Part shown: positions 8,424 to 19,286 of the stretch, in pieces
Position numbering within the stretch: the first letter of the stretch is position 1
How the letters are laid out: each line of letters starts with the position of its first letter
From: CAYWOS01 sp964459985
Lineage (GTDB): Bacteria > Bacillota > Clostridia > Christensenellales > Aristaeellaceae
Assembly (NCBI GenBank): GCA_964459985.1
Contig: CAYWOS010000022.1
Span: 1 to 38,004, forward strand
Direction of reading: 5' to 3'
DNA: 38,004 bases
The notes under the pieces: generated by a model
The model's input: only the letters and a program-made list of their open reading frames with translations
Databases searched by the model: none
What the model was told of the DNA's origin: nothing
Translations under genes and position numbers: made by a program

Positions 8424-8833
8424 CGCTCGCCGAGTACGCCGATACTCTGGACGCGCTGGCGGAGGAGCTGCCGCCCGTCTTTTTCGACCGCCTGAACCTC
8501 GGCATCGTGGTCGAGGAGCGCGCCAAGCGCCACGCCGTTTCGCGCCGGAACGCGCCGATGTACATATTGGGCGAGTATTGGCAGGGCGGCGGCACGGGGC
8601 GCGGCATCCGCATGTATTACGGCTCGTTCCGCGCCGTGTACGGCGACTGCCCGCGCGACGAGCAGATCGAGGAGCTGCGCCGCGTGCTGCGCCACGAGTT
8701 CCGCCATCATCTGGAATTCCTCGCCGGCGAAGACGCGCTTGTCCGCGAGGACGAGGCGCAGATTCGGGAATACCTGAACGGCGCGAAAAGAAGGCGGGGC
8801 AGGCGACGCCCGAGGCGCGCGCCCACCCCGTAA
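8420..8833 (+). CDS. Small zincin-like metallopeptidase family protein
   Basis: A 137-residue protein of the minimal zincin family (Pfam Zincin_1, from memory). The zinc motif is His92-Glu93-x2-His96-His97 in LRHEFRHHLEFLAGE, and the preceding segments MYILGEYW and IRMYYGSFRAVYG are typical for the family. The start overlaps the isomerase stop (ATGA), so it is coupled to it, but such small zincins occur in many contexts and probably have no link with sugar use. The C-terminal 20 residues are Arg-rich and Pro-rich (KRRRGRRRPRR), which is unusual and could bind nucleic acid or simply reflect GC bias. No substrate is known for the family. Confidence 0.8.
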   Translation: MTLAEYADTLDALAEELPPVFFDRLNLGIVVEERAKRHAVSRRNAPMYILGEYWQGGGTGRGIRMYYGSFRAVYGDCPRDEQIEELRRVLRHEFRHHLEFLAGEDALVREDEAQIREYLNGAKRRRGRRRPRRAPTP

Positions 8834-8845
8834 AGGCGGCCGGTA

Positions 8846-10201
8846 TTATTCGCCCGCCGGCGACGCGGGATCGCTTTCGCCGGACAGCCGCTTCGCCGCC
8901 GCCGTCGTTTCGGTGCCGTTGTACGGTTCGTTGGGGATCAGCGGCACGCCGTACAGATCATACATTTCGGCGACCGTGACGCACAGATAGCCGCGCTCCT
9001 CGAGCGCTTCCAGAATCTGCGGCGTATACGACGGCGATAAGCGGCACAGATCGTGCATAAGCACCACCATGCCGTCCTGCGCCAGACCGAGCACGCGCCG
9101 GGTCACCTGCCCGGCGCTTTTGGCGTTCAGGTCGTCCGAGCGCAGGTTCCAGCCGATAAAGGGCAGCATCACCTTGGCGCGCCGATATATGCCGCAGTCG
9201 CCGCCCGGCGCGCGCATCATCGAGGGGCCAACGCCGATGATCGACGACATCAGCGCGTCGGATTTATCCACCCACGCGGCGGCGGTCTCGGTATTGATAT
9301 CGTATTCGTGACGGTAGCTGTGGCTCTCGACGGCAAACAAAGCGTCGTGCTGACGGCAGATCACGTCGCTGCACGGCGTATAGTAAACGCCCATGCCGAA
9401 AAACGTGGCGTTCGCGCCGTACTCGCGCAGCGCGTCCATGACCCTTTCGGTCAGGATGTGATTGGGCCCGTCGTCATACGTCAGCGCGATCATTTTGAAC
9501 CGACTGCAATCGGTTTGCCTGCGCGCGAGCGCCGTCATCGAATCGCGCCACGCGCCGTGCGGGAGGGCGACATGCAGGATCGTCCGTTTGCCGGCGTAGA
9601 ACGCGTTGGCGCGGTAATGTATGACGAGGCGCGCGGGCGTCAGCGTGAAGGCGGCGTTTTCGAGCGCGCCGCGCGCGCAGGCGGCGTCAAGCGCCGCGCG
9701 ATCGGGCGTTTCGCCGGGGAAGTACGCCTCCACGGTATCGCGAACGGCGTTTTCGAGCGTCCGCCACGCCGCGCCATCCGGCAGGATCAGATCGGTCAGC
9801 GACAGGCGGCGGCCATCCGACAGGTCGTACGCGCGCGCGTCGAACGCCATATCGATTTGTCTGTCGTCGCGAACGGCGCGCGACACGGTCAAAAAGCTCA
9901 TGCAGCTTTCGCCCGTGCGGAACACGGACGCGCCGGTATCGACGGCGACGGCAAGCCTCGTGTTCGTCCGGGCGACGGCGTCCGCGCTCATGCCGTCGAT
10001 CAGGCCGCGCATGTCCGCGTCCACCGCGTCGTTCGCGCTGTCGGGGTACGCGCGGCGAACCGTCGCTCTTCCGACGGTCTCCTCCGCGGTAACCTGACGG
10101 AATCGAAAGATATCCGGCATGGTTTCGTATTTTTCGCCTAAAGCGCCGCCCGCCGCCGTCAGGCAAAGGACGGCGGCGAGGAGAAAGGCAGGTTTTTTCA
10201 T
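8846..10201 (-). CDS. Secreted polysaccharide deacetylase with N-terminal PdaC-like domain
   Basis: A 451-residue exported NodB-type carbohydrate esterase. It starts with a Sec signal peptide (residues 1-22). Residues about 40-225 resemble the DUF3298/PdaC N-terminal domain. The NodB domain (about 236-425) has all five motifs: TYDDGP (241-246, catalytic Asp243 and metal Asp244), HSYRH (294-298), RAPGG (330-334), WNLRSDD (351-357) and LMHD (381-384). Family members remove N-acetyl groups from peptidoglycan or other cell-wall glycans. The start is only five bases from the end of the lipoprotein gene and has no clear ribosome binding site, so coupling is likely. It ends 12 bases from the convergent zincin gene, with no terminator seen. 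Confidence 0.85.
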   Translation of the reverse strand: MKKPAFLLAAVLCLTAAGGALGEKYETMPDIFRFRQVTAEETVGRATVRRAYPDSANDAVDADMRGLIDGMSADAVARTNTRLAVAVDTGASVFRTGESCMSFLTVSRAVRDDRQIDMAFDARAYDLSDGRRLSLTDLILPDGAAWRTLENAVRDTVEAYFPGETPDRAALDAACARGALENAAFTLTPARLVIHYRANAFYAGKRTILHVALPHGAWRDSMTALARRQTDCSRFKMIALTYDDGPNHILTERVMDALREYGANATFFGMGVYYTPCSDVICRQHDALFAVESHSYRHEYDINTETAAAWVDKSDALMSSIIGVGPSMMRAPGGDCGIYRRAKVMLPFIGWNLRSDDLNAKSAGQVTRRVLGLAQDGMVVLMHDLCRLSPSYTPQILEALEERGYLCVTVAEMYDLYGVPLIPNEPYNGTETTAAAKRLSGESDPASPAGE

Positions 10202-10206
10202 GTCTG

Positions 10207-10983
10207 TCAGATCAGCGAAGCGGTATCGCGGAAGCGCTGATACACCTTTTGATAGCTTGTGTTGAACCAGCCCGGGGCGGACAGATGCAGCGTGACGATC
10301 TTGTTGCCGTCCAGCAGCGCGATGTGCACGCGGCCGCGCACGATGGTGCCGTCGTACTGAACGCCGCGGTAATCGGCGTAGTAGCCGTCCTTCTTGAGCA
10401 GCGTGCGCGCGCTGACCGAGGTGACGCTCCAGTCCTCGTAATTGTACTTGCCCAGCTCGGAGAGCATCGCCTTCACGTCGGTTTTCACGTCGGCGAGCTT
10501 GTAGGAGGCGGCGACCGGGGTAATTTTGACGCTCATGAACGCCTGATAATTGTCCAGCTTTTCAGGATCGGTGACGGTGAAGGCGTCGGCGACGGTATCG
10601 TCGGTCAGCCAGCCGACGGGTGCCTCGAACTTGACGCCGATGCGCGCGGCGGTCGTTTCGGCATAGGTGAAGGATTTTTCGGGGCGCGGCGTGGCGGTGG
10701 GCTTGTCAATGGGATCAAGCGGTATGGGCGTCGCGCCGGCGTACAGCGTGTTGCCGTATTCGTCAACCGGGCTGCCCACGGTATAGCCGCCTTCGTCTTC
10801 CTCGCTCGACGGGTCGTAGCCCTCGGGCAGCGCGTCGACGGAATTGCTGTACACGGGCGGATTGGTGGGGTCGAGCGCGGGCTGCTGATAACTCGGATAC
10901 GTATTCTGCTGCTTCTCCTGCCCGCAGCCGGCGAACAGGGATACCACGAGCGCGAGCAGCAGACACAGGGCGATCTTTTTCAT
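10207..10983 (-). CDS. Hypothetical lipoprotein with proline-rich linker
   Basis: A 258-residue exported lipoprotein. The signal peptide ends in LFAGC, with Cys20 as lipid anchor. A linker of about 75 residues, rich in Pro, Gln, Asn and acidic residues, follows, then a compact alpha/beta domain from about residue 100 (RIGVKFEAPVGWL to the end) that looks like a PsbP/Mog1-type fold. That fold call is inference. ATG 10983 was preferred over the frame's first Met because GGGAGG lies ten bases before it and the signal peptide begins there. It is the first gene of a two-gene unit with the deacetylase, so a cell-envelope role is likely. No catalytic motif is recognised. Confidence 0.7.
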   Translation of the reverse strand: MKKIALCLLLALVVSLFAGCGQEKQQNTYPSYQQPALDPTNPPVYSNSVDALPEGYDPSSEEDEGGYTVGSPVDEYGNTLYAGATPIPLDPIDKPTATPRPEKSFTYAETTAARIGVKFEAPVGWLTDDTVADAFTVTDPEKLDNYQAFMSVKITPVAASYKLADVKTDVKAMLSELGKYNYEDWSVTSVSARTLLKKDGYYADYRGVQYDGTIVRGRVHIALLDGNKIVTLHLSAPGWFNTSYQKVYQRFRDTASLI

Positions 10984-11065
10984 CAGGATGTTGCCTCCCT
11001 TTGGATACAAGTCGCGTTTCATCCATGGAACGCGTCGCGGGCGCTTTCCGTTTCAAATCATCCCT

Positions 11066-11094
11066 ATTGTAACAATAATTTAATGTTTCGTCAA
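11066..11094 (-). promoter_or_regulatory. Sigma-A-type promoter for the lipoprotein-deacetylase pair
   Basis: On the minus strand: TTGACG (11094-11089), a 17-base AT-rich spacer, and TACAAT (11071-11066). Both boxes are one base from consensus. The region is markedly AT-rich against the GC-rich surroundings. Confidence 0.8.
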
Positions 11095-11169
11095 GAGTTT
11101 ATAATAACTGACCCGCTCTTTCCGCGCGGGGAATTGATGGCATTCCGCGCAAATCGCGCCGCGCGGGAT

Positions 11170-12285
11170 TCACAAAAGCCCGTCGTACGCTTTGCCGGCG
11201 TCGGGACGCTTGTAGGGCGCGGGCGACGGGGATGTTTTGCCTGTCCGCGCTTCGGGCGCGAAAGGTTTTACGCCGGACGCATCGGGCGCGGAAGGCTTCG
11301 CGCCGGGCGCTTCGGGCGCGGGCGCGTCCTCCCGAACGCTTTCCTTCTGATAGCGCGGGTGATACAGCCGCCTGTCGAGCGACCAGATCTTCTCGCTGAA
11401 CGCGCCCGGGGGCGTGCGGCGCAAAACCGCGTCCATCTCGTTCATCTTGGCGTCCAGATCGTCCAGCATATGCAGCATTTCGGCCTCGGGGAACATCGGC
11501 GCGCGCGGCGAACCGAACTCTGCCAGGCCGTGATGACTGATCACCATATGCTCCAGCAGCAGCGCGTACTCGCCCTGCGCGCCGGCGCGCCGCGCCGCCT
11601 CGGCGACCTCGGACACGCCGCGCACGAGATGCCCGACAAGCAGCCCGTCCGCCGAGTAATCGCTCACGTTGCCCGATTCGTCGCTGACAAGCTCGGTCGT
11701 CTTGCTCAAATCATGCGCGATCACGCCGGCGCGAAGCAGATCGCCGTCCAAGAAGGGATAAAGCGGCAGCATCGCCTCCGCCGCGCGCAGCATGCCCACG
11801 GTATGATGCAAAAGGCCGCTCCGCTCGGCGTGGTGCAGGCGCTGCGCCGCCGGGAAATAGGCGAGCGCGTCGCCCGTCATGGCCAGCAGCTCGCGCAGGA
11901 TGCTTTTGAGCTCCCTGTTTTCCATCCGGTCGATCGTGCCGTCGATCTCGGCGCGCATTTGCTCGGGCGGCTCGGGCGCGCAGGGCATGAGCAGCGTCAC
12001 GTCGGCGTCGTCGCCTAATTGCACGCCGCGCATTTTCTCCACGCGCATCTGCAGCCTGCCGTTGTATTCCTGTATGGTGGCGCGCACCTTGACGACGCTC
12101 CCGCCGGCGGGCGGCGCGGCCGTGCCGTCCCACATCTTGGCGTTCATATCGCCCGTTTTGTCGCACAGCGTCATGTCCAGATACTTCCCGCCGTTGCCGG
12201 CGGTGCGTTGCTCCGCCGCGCGCACGAGCAAAAAGCCCTCGAATTTGTCGTCCTTCCTGAACGAAGCGACCGATTGCTGCTGCAT
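11170..12285 (-). CDS. yhaM: 3'-5' exoribonuclease YhaM family (OB fold plus HD domain)
   Basis: A 371-residue cytosolic exonuclease. Residues about 18-90 form the OB-type nucleic-acid-binding domain (FLLVRAAEQRTAGNGGKYLDMTL). The HD domain spans about 130-310, with HH at 160-161, His191-Asp192 (IAHDLSK) and SHHG. YhaM trims RNA and also single-stranded DNA from the 3' end in a metal-dependent way. Compared with the usual length of about 315, this copy carries an extra C-terminal tail of about 55 residues rich in Ala, Pro and Lys (EAPGAKPSAP repeats), probably disordered. AAGGAG precedes the ATG. It follows dnaB after 69 bases and may belong to the yybS-rplI-dnaB unit. Confidence 0.88.
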   Translation of the reverse strand: MQQQSVASFRKDDKFEGFLLVRAAEQRTAGNGGKYLDMTLCDKTGDMNAKMWDGTAAPPAGGSVVKVRATIQEYNGRLQMRVEKMRGVQLGDDADVTLLMPCAPEPPEQMRAEIDGTIDRMENRELKSILRELLAMTGDALAYFPAAQRLHHAERSGLLHHTVGMLRAAEAMLPLYPFLDGDLLRAGVIAHDLSKTTELVSDESGNVSDYSADGLLVGHLVRGVSEVAEAARRAGAQGEYALLLEHMVISHHGLAEFGSPRAPMFPEAEMLHMLDDLDAKMNEMDAVLRRTPPGAFSEKIWSLDRRLYHPRYQKESVREDAPAPEAPGAKPSAPDASGVKPFAPEARTGKTSPSPAPYKRPDAGKAYDGLL

Positions 12286-12354
12286 TGAAAACTCCTTCGG
12301 ACAACGATTCTGATGAGAAAACGATGAGACGCGCGCTTTCCGTCCCCCGAAGCG

Positions 12355-13698
12355 CTACTTGACGTTCGCCAGATTGTCAAACAGCGTGTATTCGGGAATC
12401 CACGCCAGCTTGACGGTGCCCAGCGGGCCGTTGCGCTGCTTGGCGATAATGACCTCGGCGACGCTCTGATCCTCGGCGGACTCGTCGTAATAGCTCTCGC
12501 GGTGCAGGAACATGACGACGTCGGCGTCCTGCTCGATGGAGCCGGAATCGCGCAGATCGGACAGCATGGGCTTTTTGACGGCGCGCTGCATGTTGGCGCG
12601 CGAAAGCTGGGCGCAGGCGAGGAGCGGCACGCGCAGTTCGAGCGCGATGCCCTTGAGGCTGCGGGAAATCTCGCTCACCTCGAGCTGGCGGTTTTCCGAT
12701 TTGCCGTCCGCCGACATGAGCTGCAGATAGTCCAGCACGATCAGGTCCAGCCCCTTGTCCATCATCAGGCGGCGGCACCGGCTGCGAAGCTGCGCCGGGG
12801 TGAGCCCGGCGGTGTCGTCGATATAGATTTCGCTCGCCGCGAGCGGGCCAAGCGCGCGCGCCAGCTTTACCCAGTCGTCGTCGCGCAGCGTTCCCTGCCG
12901 GACCGACTGCATGTTGACCCGCGCGTCGCCGCACAAAATGCGCAGCGCGATCTGCTCGCGCGGCATTTCGAGCGAGAACACCGCCACCTTTTTGCCCTTG
13001 CGCGCGGCGTTGGCGGCGATATTGATGGCGATGGAGGTCTTGCCCATCGACGGGCGCGCGCCCATCAGGATCAATTCGCCCCCGTGCAGGCCGGTAAGCA
13101 GGTTATCCAGATCGTAAAAACCCGTCGGCGTGCCGGCGACCGCGCCCTTGAGGCGCTGCCATTCCTCCATCTGCGCGTAAGCGACGGCGAGTACCTCGCG
13201 GATATGCTTGAGGTCCTCGGCGCCGGCGCGGCGCATGACGATATCGAATATCTTTTTCTCGGCGGCGGCGAGGATGGCCTGCAGCTCTTCCTCCTGCGCG
13301 TAGGCGAGCGCGCTGATCTCGCCCGAGGCGAGGATCAGCCGGCGCAGCGTTGATTTTTCCAGCACGATGCGGATGTAGTAGCGGACGTTCGCCGTCGTGG
13401 GCACACCCTGCTCCAGATCGACCAGATAGCTGACGTCGCCGATGCCCTTGAGCGTGCCGCGGCGCTCGAGCTCGGCGCTGAGCGTGATCAGATCGACCGC
13501 CATCGACGCGGCGTTCAGCGCCAGCACCGCCTCGAAAATCGCCTTGTGCGCCGGCGAATAGAAGTCGTCGGGCTTGAGCGTTTCGACCGCCAGCGCGACG
13601 GCGGCGGCGTCCTGCGTCAGCGCGCCCAGAACAGACCTTTCGGCCTCCGCGCTGTGCGGCGGGACGCGCGGGACGGCGGGAGAGGGAATTTCTGACAT
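12355..13698 (-). CDS. dnaB: Replicative DNA helicase DnaB
   Basis: A 447-residue hexameric replication-fork helicase. The N-terminal primase-interacting domain starts at PHSAEAERSVLGAL. The RecA-like domain has Walker A GARPSMGKT, the family motif FSLEMP and Walker B LIVLDYLQLM, and the QLSR-type motif ACAQLSRANMQRA. Length is normal. The start lies one base after the rplI stop and the ribosome binding site (GAGGG) is inside the end of rplI, so the two are tightly coupled, as in many Bacillota. Confidence 0.95.
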   Translation of the reverse strand: MSEIPSPAVPRVPPHSAEAERSVLGALTQDAAAVALAVETLKPDDFYSPAHKAIFEAVLALNAASMAVDLITLSAELERRGTLKGIGDVSYLVDLEQGVPTTANVRYYIRIVLEKSTLRRLILASGEISALAYAQEEELQAILAAAEKKIFDIVMRRAGAEDLKHIREVLAVAYAQMEEWQRLKGAVAGTPTGFYDLDNLLTGLHGGELILMGARPSMGKTSIAINIAANAARKGKKVAVFSLEMPREQIALRILCGDARVNMQSVRQGTLRDDDWVKLARALGPLAASEIYIDDTAGLTPAQLRSRCRRLMMDKGLDLIVLDYLQLMSADGKSENRQLEVSEISRSLKGIALELRVPLLACAQLSRANMQRAVKKPMLSDLRDSGSIEQDADVVMFLHRESYYDESAEDQSVAEVIIAKQRNGPLGTVKLAWIPEYTLFDNLANVK

Positions 13699-13699
13699 A

Positions 13700-14152
13700 T
13701 CAACCCTCGCCGCCCGTCACGCGCACGAGCATTTTCGCCGTAATTTCGGGATAGAGCTTGATCACGACGTCGGTTTCGCCCACCGTGCGGATGGGATCGG
13801 CCAGTTCGATCTTGCGCTTGTCGATTTCGACGCCGTGCTGTCTGTTCAGCGCGTCGGCGATCTCCTGCGCCGTCACGCTGCCGTACAGCCTGCCCTTGTC
13901 GCCGCACTTGGCGACGACGGTGATGACCTTTCCGCGAAGGCTCGCCGCCTTTTTCTCGGCGGCCTGCCGGCGCTCGAGCTCGCGCTGGCTTTCCACCGCG
14001 CGCTTGCGCTCGATCTCCTTGGACGCGTTCGCCGTCGCCTCGACCGCCAGCTTGCGCGGAAAGAGGAAGTTCCTCGCGTAACCGTCCGATACGTTGATGA
14101 TGTCGTCCTTCTTGCCGGAACCCTTCACATCGGTCAACAGAATTACCTTCAT
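13700..14152 (-). CDS. rplI: 50S ribosomal protein L9
   Basis: A 150-residue large-subunit protein. The N-terminal rRNA-binding domain has the signature MKVILLTDVKGSGKKDDI and GYARNFLFPRKLA. A long, highly charged connecting helix (about 45-75) and the C-terminal domain (GSVTAQEIADALN) follow. It overlaps the yybS stop by three bases (TGA shared with ATG) and is followed one base later by dnaB. The length is the usual one. Confidence 0.96.
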   Translation of the reverse strand: MKVILLTDVKGSGKKDDIINVSDGYARNFLFPRKLAVEATANASKEIERKRAVESQRELERRQAAEKKAASLRGKVITVVAKCGDKGRLYGSVTAQEIADALNRQHGVEIDKRKIELADPIRTVGETDVVIKLYPEITAKMLVRVTGGEG

Positions 14153-15267
14153 GGCAGATCGTCATCCCTTTCCTGATTCTTTTGAAGCGGCGGACGCAGC
14201 CCGCGCGCGCCGCTGACCTGATCAAACACGCCCAGGACAACCAGCGCCTGATGGACCAGCAGGAACAAAAGGATCGGCGCGGCAATGCGCCAGCCGAACT
14301 TGCTGCCGCGCTTGTGCTGCACGAAATTGACAAACGCGACGCCCTGCAAGGCGTACACGGAGGAAAACGCGGCGTACATCAGCGCGCCCAGCATCGCGAG
14401 CGTTCCGTCGCCCATCGCCATGAGCAGGTAGCCACTCGCCAGCGCGCCCACGCGCAGCCCCCACCCGCGCGGCAAATGCCATTTGGCGAGCGGCGGCATG
14501 CCCAGATCGGGGAATTTCCCGGCGTCGGGCATGTCCTTCCTGAACGCCTCGCGCTGCCAGCCGACGCTGCCCAGCCGCACGCCGAGCGCCACCGCGCCGA
14601 CGCCGGCGTACACGCTTTGAGAGATCAGCGCGCCCGGCGCGAAGGCGGACAAAAGGTTCTTTACAACGTTGGACAGCGACAGCAGGAAGTCCCCGCGCGC
14701 GGCGTCGGTCAGCGTGAAGCCGCCGATCGTTTCAATCAGCATATCGCCGGACAATTCCTGCGCCGCGCCGATCAGCCCGCTCCGAAACAGCGTGATGAGC
14801 AGCATATCGCATTCTTCCATGCCGGCGACGTACGCCGATACCGCCTCGCCCGCCGCCTCGTACATGCGCCCGTCCGTCATGCCCTGCAATATCAGGAACA
14901 CGGCGAATTGCGACGCGAACATCGCGGCGGCGGCGATCGCGGCGGCGCGGAAAAAGGGCAGGCGCAGGGCGAACGCCGCGACGAACGCCGCGCACACGGG
15001 CAGCAGATACAAAAGCCCGAGCAGCGCGCCCGTCAGCCCGAAGCAGAGATGCAGCGTCAAAACGCACGAAAGCAGCCCCGCCAGCATCGGGACAAGCCCG
15101 CCGAGCACCGCCGCCAGGCACGCGCCGACGGGCGCCAGATAATAGATCATCAACAGCGCGTAGGGCGCGAGCACGGGCGAAACAAGCGTCAGCGCGAGCG
15201 GCAGCAGCAAAAGGACGATCCACGGGATCGCCGCCCCCGGCGAGCGAATCACAGAAAAAACGCGCAT
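14149..15267 (-). CDS. yybS: DUF2232 (YybS-like) integral membrane protein
   Basis: A 372-residue membrane protein with about eight hydrophobic segments, beginning near PWIVLLLLPLALTLVSPVLA. The two-part layout, position upstream of rplI and the motif YAAFSSVYALQGVAFVNF identify the DUF2232/YybS family. Its role is unknown. ATG 15267 was chosen because GGAACGGAGC stands just before it. The frame's earlier Met would lie inside the promoter's transcribed start region without a ribosome binding site. In Bacillus and most Clostridia gdpP lies between this gene and rplI, but here the two genes overlap directly. Confidence 0.82.
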   Translation of the reverse strand: MRVFSVIRSPGAAIPWIVLLLLPLALTLVSPVLAPYALLMIYYLAPVGACLAAVLGGLVPMLAGLLSCVLTLHLCFGLTGALLGLLYLLPVCAAFVAAFALRLPFFRAAAIAAAAMFASQFAVFLILQGMTDGRMYEAAGEAVSAYVAGMEECDMLLITLFRSGLIGAAQELSGDMLIETIGGFTLTDAARGDFLLSLSNVVKNLLSAFAPGALISQSVYAGVGAVALGVRLGSVGWQREAFRKDMPDAGKFPDLGMPPLAKWHLPRGWGLRVGALASGYLLMAMGDGTLAMLGALMYAAFSSVYALQGVAFVNFVQHKRGSKFGWRIAAPILLFLLVHQALVVLGVFDQVSGARGLRPPLQKNQERDDDLP

Positions 15268-15306
15268 GCTCCGTTCCTTTCGACGCGCCGAATACGACAC
15301 GCCTTT

Positions 15307-15335
15307 ATTGTACGGTCAAACCCCGCTTTTGTCAA
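15307..15335 (-). promoter_or_regulatory. Near-consensus sigma-A promoter of the yybS-rplI-dnaB unit
   Basis: On the minus strand: perfect TTGACA (15335-15330), a 17-base spacer and TACAAT (15312-15307), 40 bases before the yybS start. Confidence 0.88.
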
Positions 15336-15405
15336 CAGAACGCGCCGCGGGACGGGACACAGCCGCGCAGGACTGCGATATATCACGGACAGGCGGCGGA
15401 AACAG

Positions 15406-15435
15406 TTGACGTGATCGCATAAAATATGTTATACT
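15406..15435 (+). promoter_or_regulatory. Sigma-A promoter of the hydrogenase operon
   Basis: TTGACG (15406-15411), an 18-base spacer and TATACT (15430-15435). It is divergent from the yybS promoter, about 70 bases away. Transcription would begin at about 15442 or slightly earlier, giving a leader of more than 210 bases before the first gene. Confidence 0.75.
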
Positions 15436-15436
15436 A

Positions 15437-15617
15437 TGTCGGTTTTCGGCATGATTGCCGAGACCGACAAAAAAAGCAACGCCAAGACGCCCGGGAGATA
15501 AGAGAATCGGCGCGGCGGCGTATTATACCGACGACAATCGAACGCGCGGGCGCCGCGGTGGGCAGAATTGCTCACCGCAGGGTTTCGTGAGGCAAAATCG
15601 CCGCGTTCCGTCGGTAT
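15437..15617 (+). promoter_or_regulatory. Structured 5' leader of the hydrogenase operon
   Basis: Two structural blocks are visible. Block 1 (15437-15469) is a hairpin with a 7-bp outer stem (TGTCGGT/ACCGACA), a 6-bp inner stem (TCGGCA/TGCCGA) and a TGAT loop, followed by seven A. Its left arm overlaps the start-site region, so in RNA it may be partial. Block 2 (15525-15617) is a long-range helix: ATACCGACG (15525-15533) pairs with CGTCGGTAT (15609-15617), GAACGCG (15540-15546) with CGCGTTC (15602-15608), and GCG (15550-15552) with CGC (15599-15601). It closes a 10-bp hairpin at 15555-15578 with a GAAT loop. I do not recognise a known riboswitch class. The ribosome binding site is about 25 bases further on. 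Confidence 0.5.
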
Positions 15618-15658
15618 CGGCTGCGGGTTCTATTACAAAGGGGAACGGAGGAAAAAAG

Positions 15659-16165
15659 ATGCCCACCGAAACATCCAAGGTCGCCGTGAACGTCGACAGC
15701 GCCGCCGAAGACAGGCAAAAGCTCGACGCGATCCAAAAGGTCATCGAAACCTACAAGGACAAAAAGGGCTGTCTGATCGCCGTGCTGCATCTGGCGCAGG
15801 AGATCTACGGCTACCTGCCCACCGAAATCCAGCAGGTGGTCGCCGACGGCATGGGCTTTACGCTCAGCTACGTCTCCAGCGTCGTCTCCTTCTACTCGTA
15901 CTTCTCCACCATTCCGCGCGCCGAGCACGCCATCAAGATCTGTCTGGGCACCGCCTGCTACGTGCGCGGCGGCAAGCGCATCGTGGACCGCCTTGAGGAA
16001 GTGCTGGGCGTGAGCGTGGGCGAAAGCACGGAGGACGGCAAGTTCTCCATCGCCATCACGCGCTGTCTGGGCGCCTGCGGTCTCGCGCCCGTCATCATGA
16101 TCGACGACGAGGTATTCCAGCAGGTCAACCCCGACAAGATCGAAAAAATTCTGGCAAAATACTGA
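15659..16165 (+). CDS. hydC: NuoE-like [2Fe-2S] subunit of the [FeFe] hydrogenase (HydC/HndA)
   Basis: A 168-residue subunit with an N-terminal helical part and a thioredoxin-like [2Fe-2S] domain. The cluster ligands are Cys95 and Cys100 (CLGTAC) and Cys136 and Cys140 (CLGAC), the spacing of the NuoE/HydC/HndA family. In the complex it passes electrons to or from the flavin of the NuoF-like subunit. ATG 15659 follows CGGAGGAAAAAAG. The open frame goes back to a TTG at 15455, but that part is Arg-rich, lies within the structured leader and is not family-like, so it was left out. First gene of the hydrogenase operon, 20 bases before the next gene. Confidence 0.93.
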   Translation: MPTETSKVAVNVDSAAEDRQKLDAIQKVIETYKDKKGCLIAVLHLAQEIYGYLPTEIQQVVADGMGFTLSYVSSVVSFYSYFSTIPRAEHAIKICLGTACYVRGGKRIVDRLEEVLGVSVGESTEDGKFSIAITRCLGACGLAPVIMIDDEVFQQVNPDKIEKILAKY

Positions 16166-16185
16166 CAAGCGGAGGAGCATGAAGC

Positions 16186-19275
<3,090 letters not shown>

Positions 19276-19286
19276 GGGCATGAACA

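Noticed and set aside
15455..15658. 68-residue N-terminal extension of HydC from a TTG codon
   Set aside because: No ribosome binding site, Arg-rich low-quality sequence, overlaps the structured leader, and the family start is at 15659.
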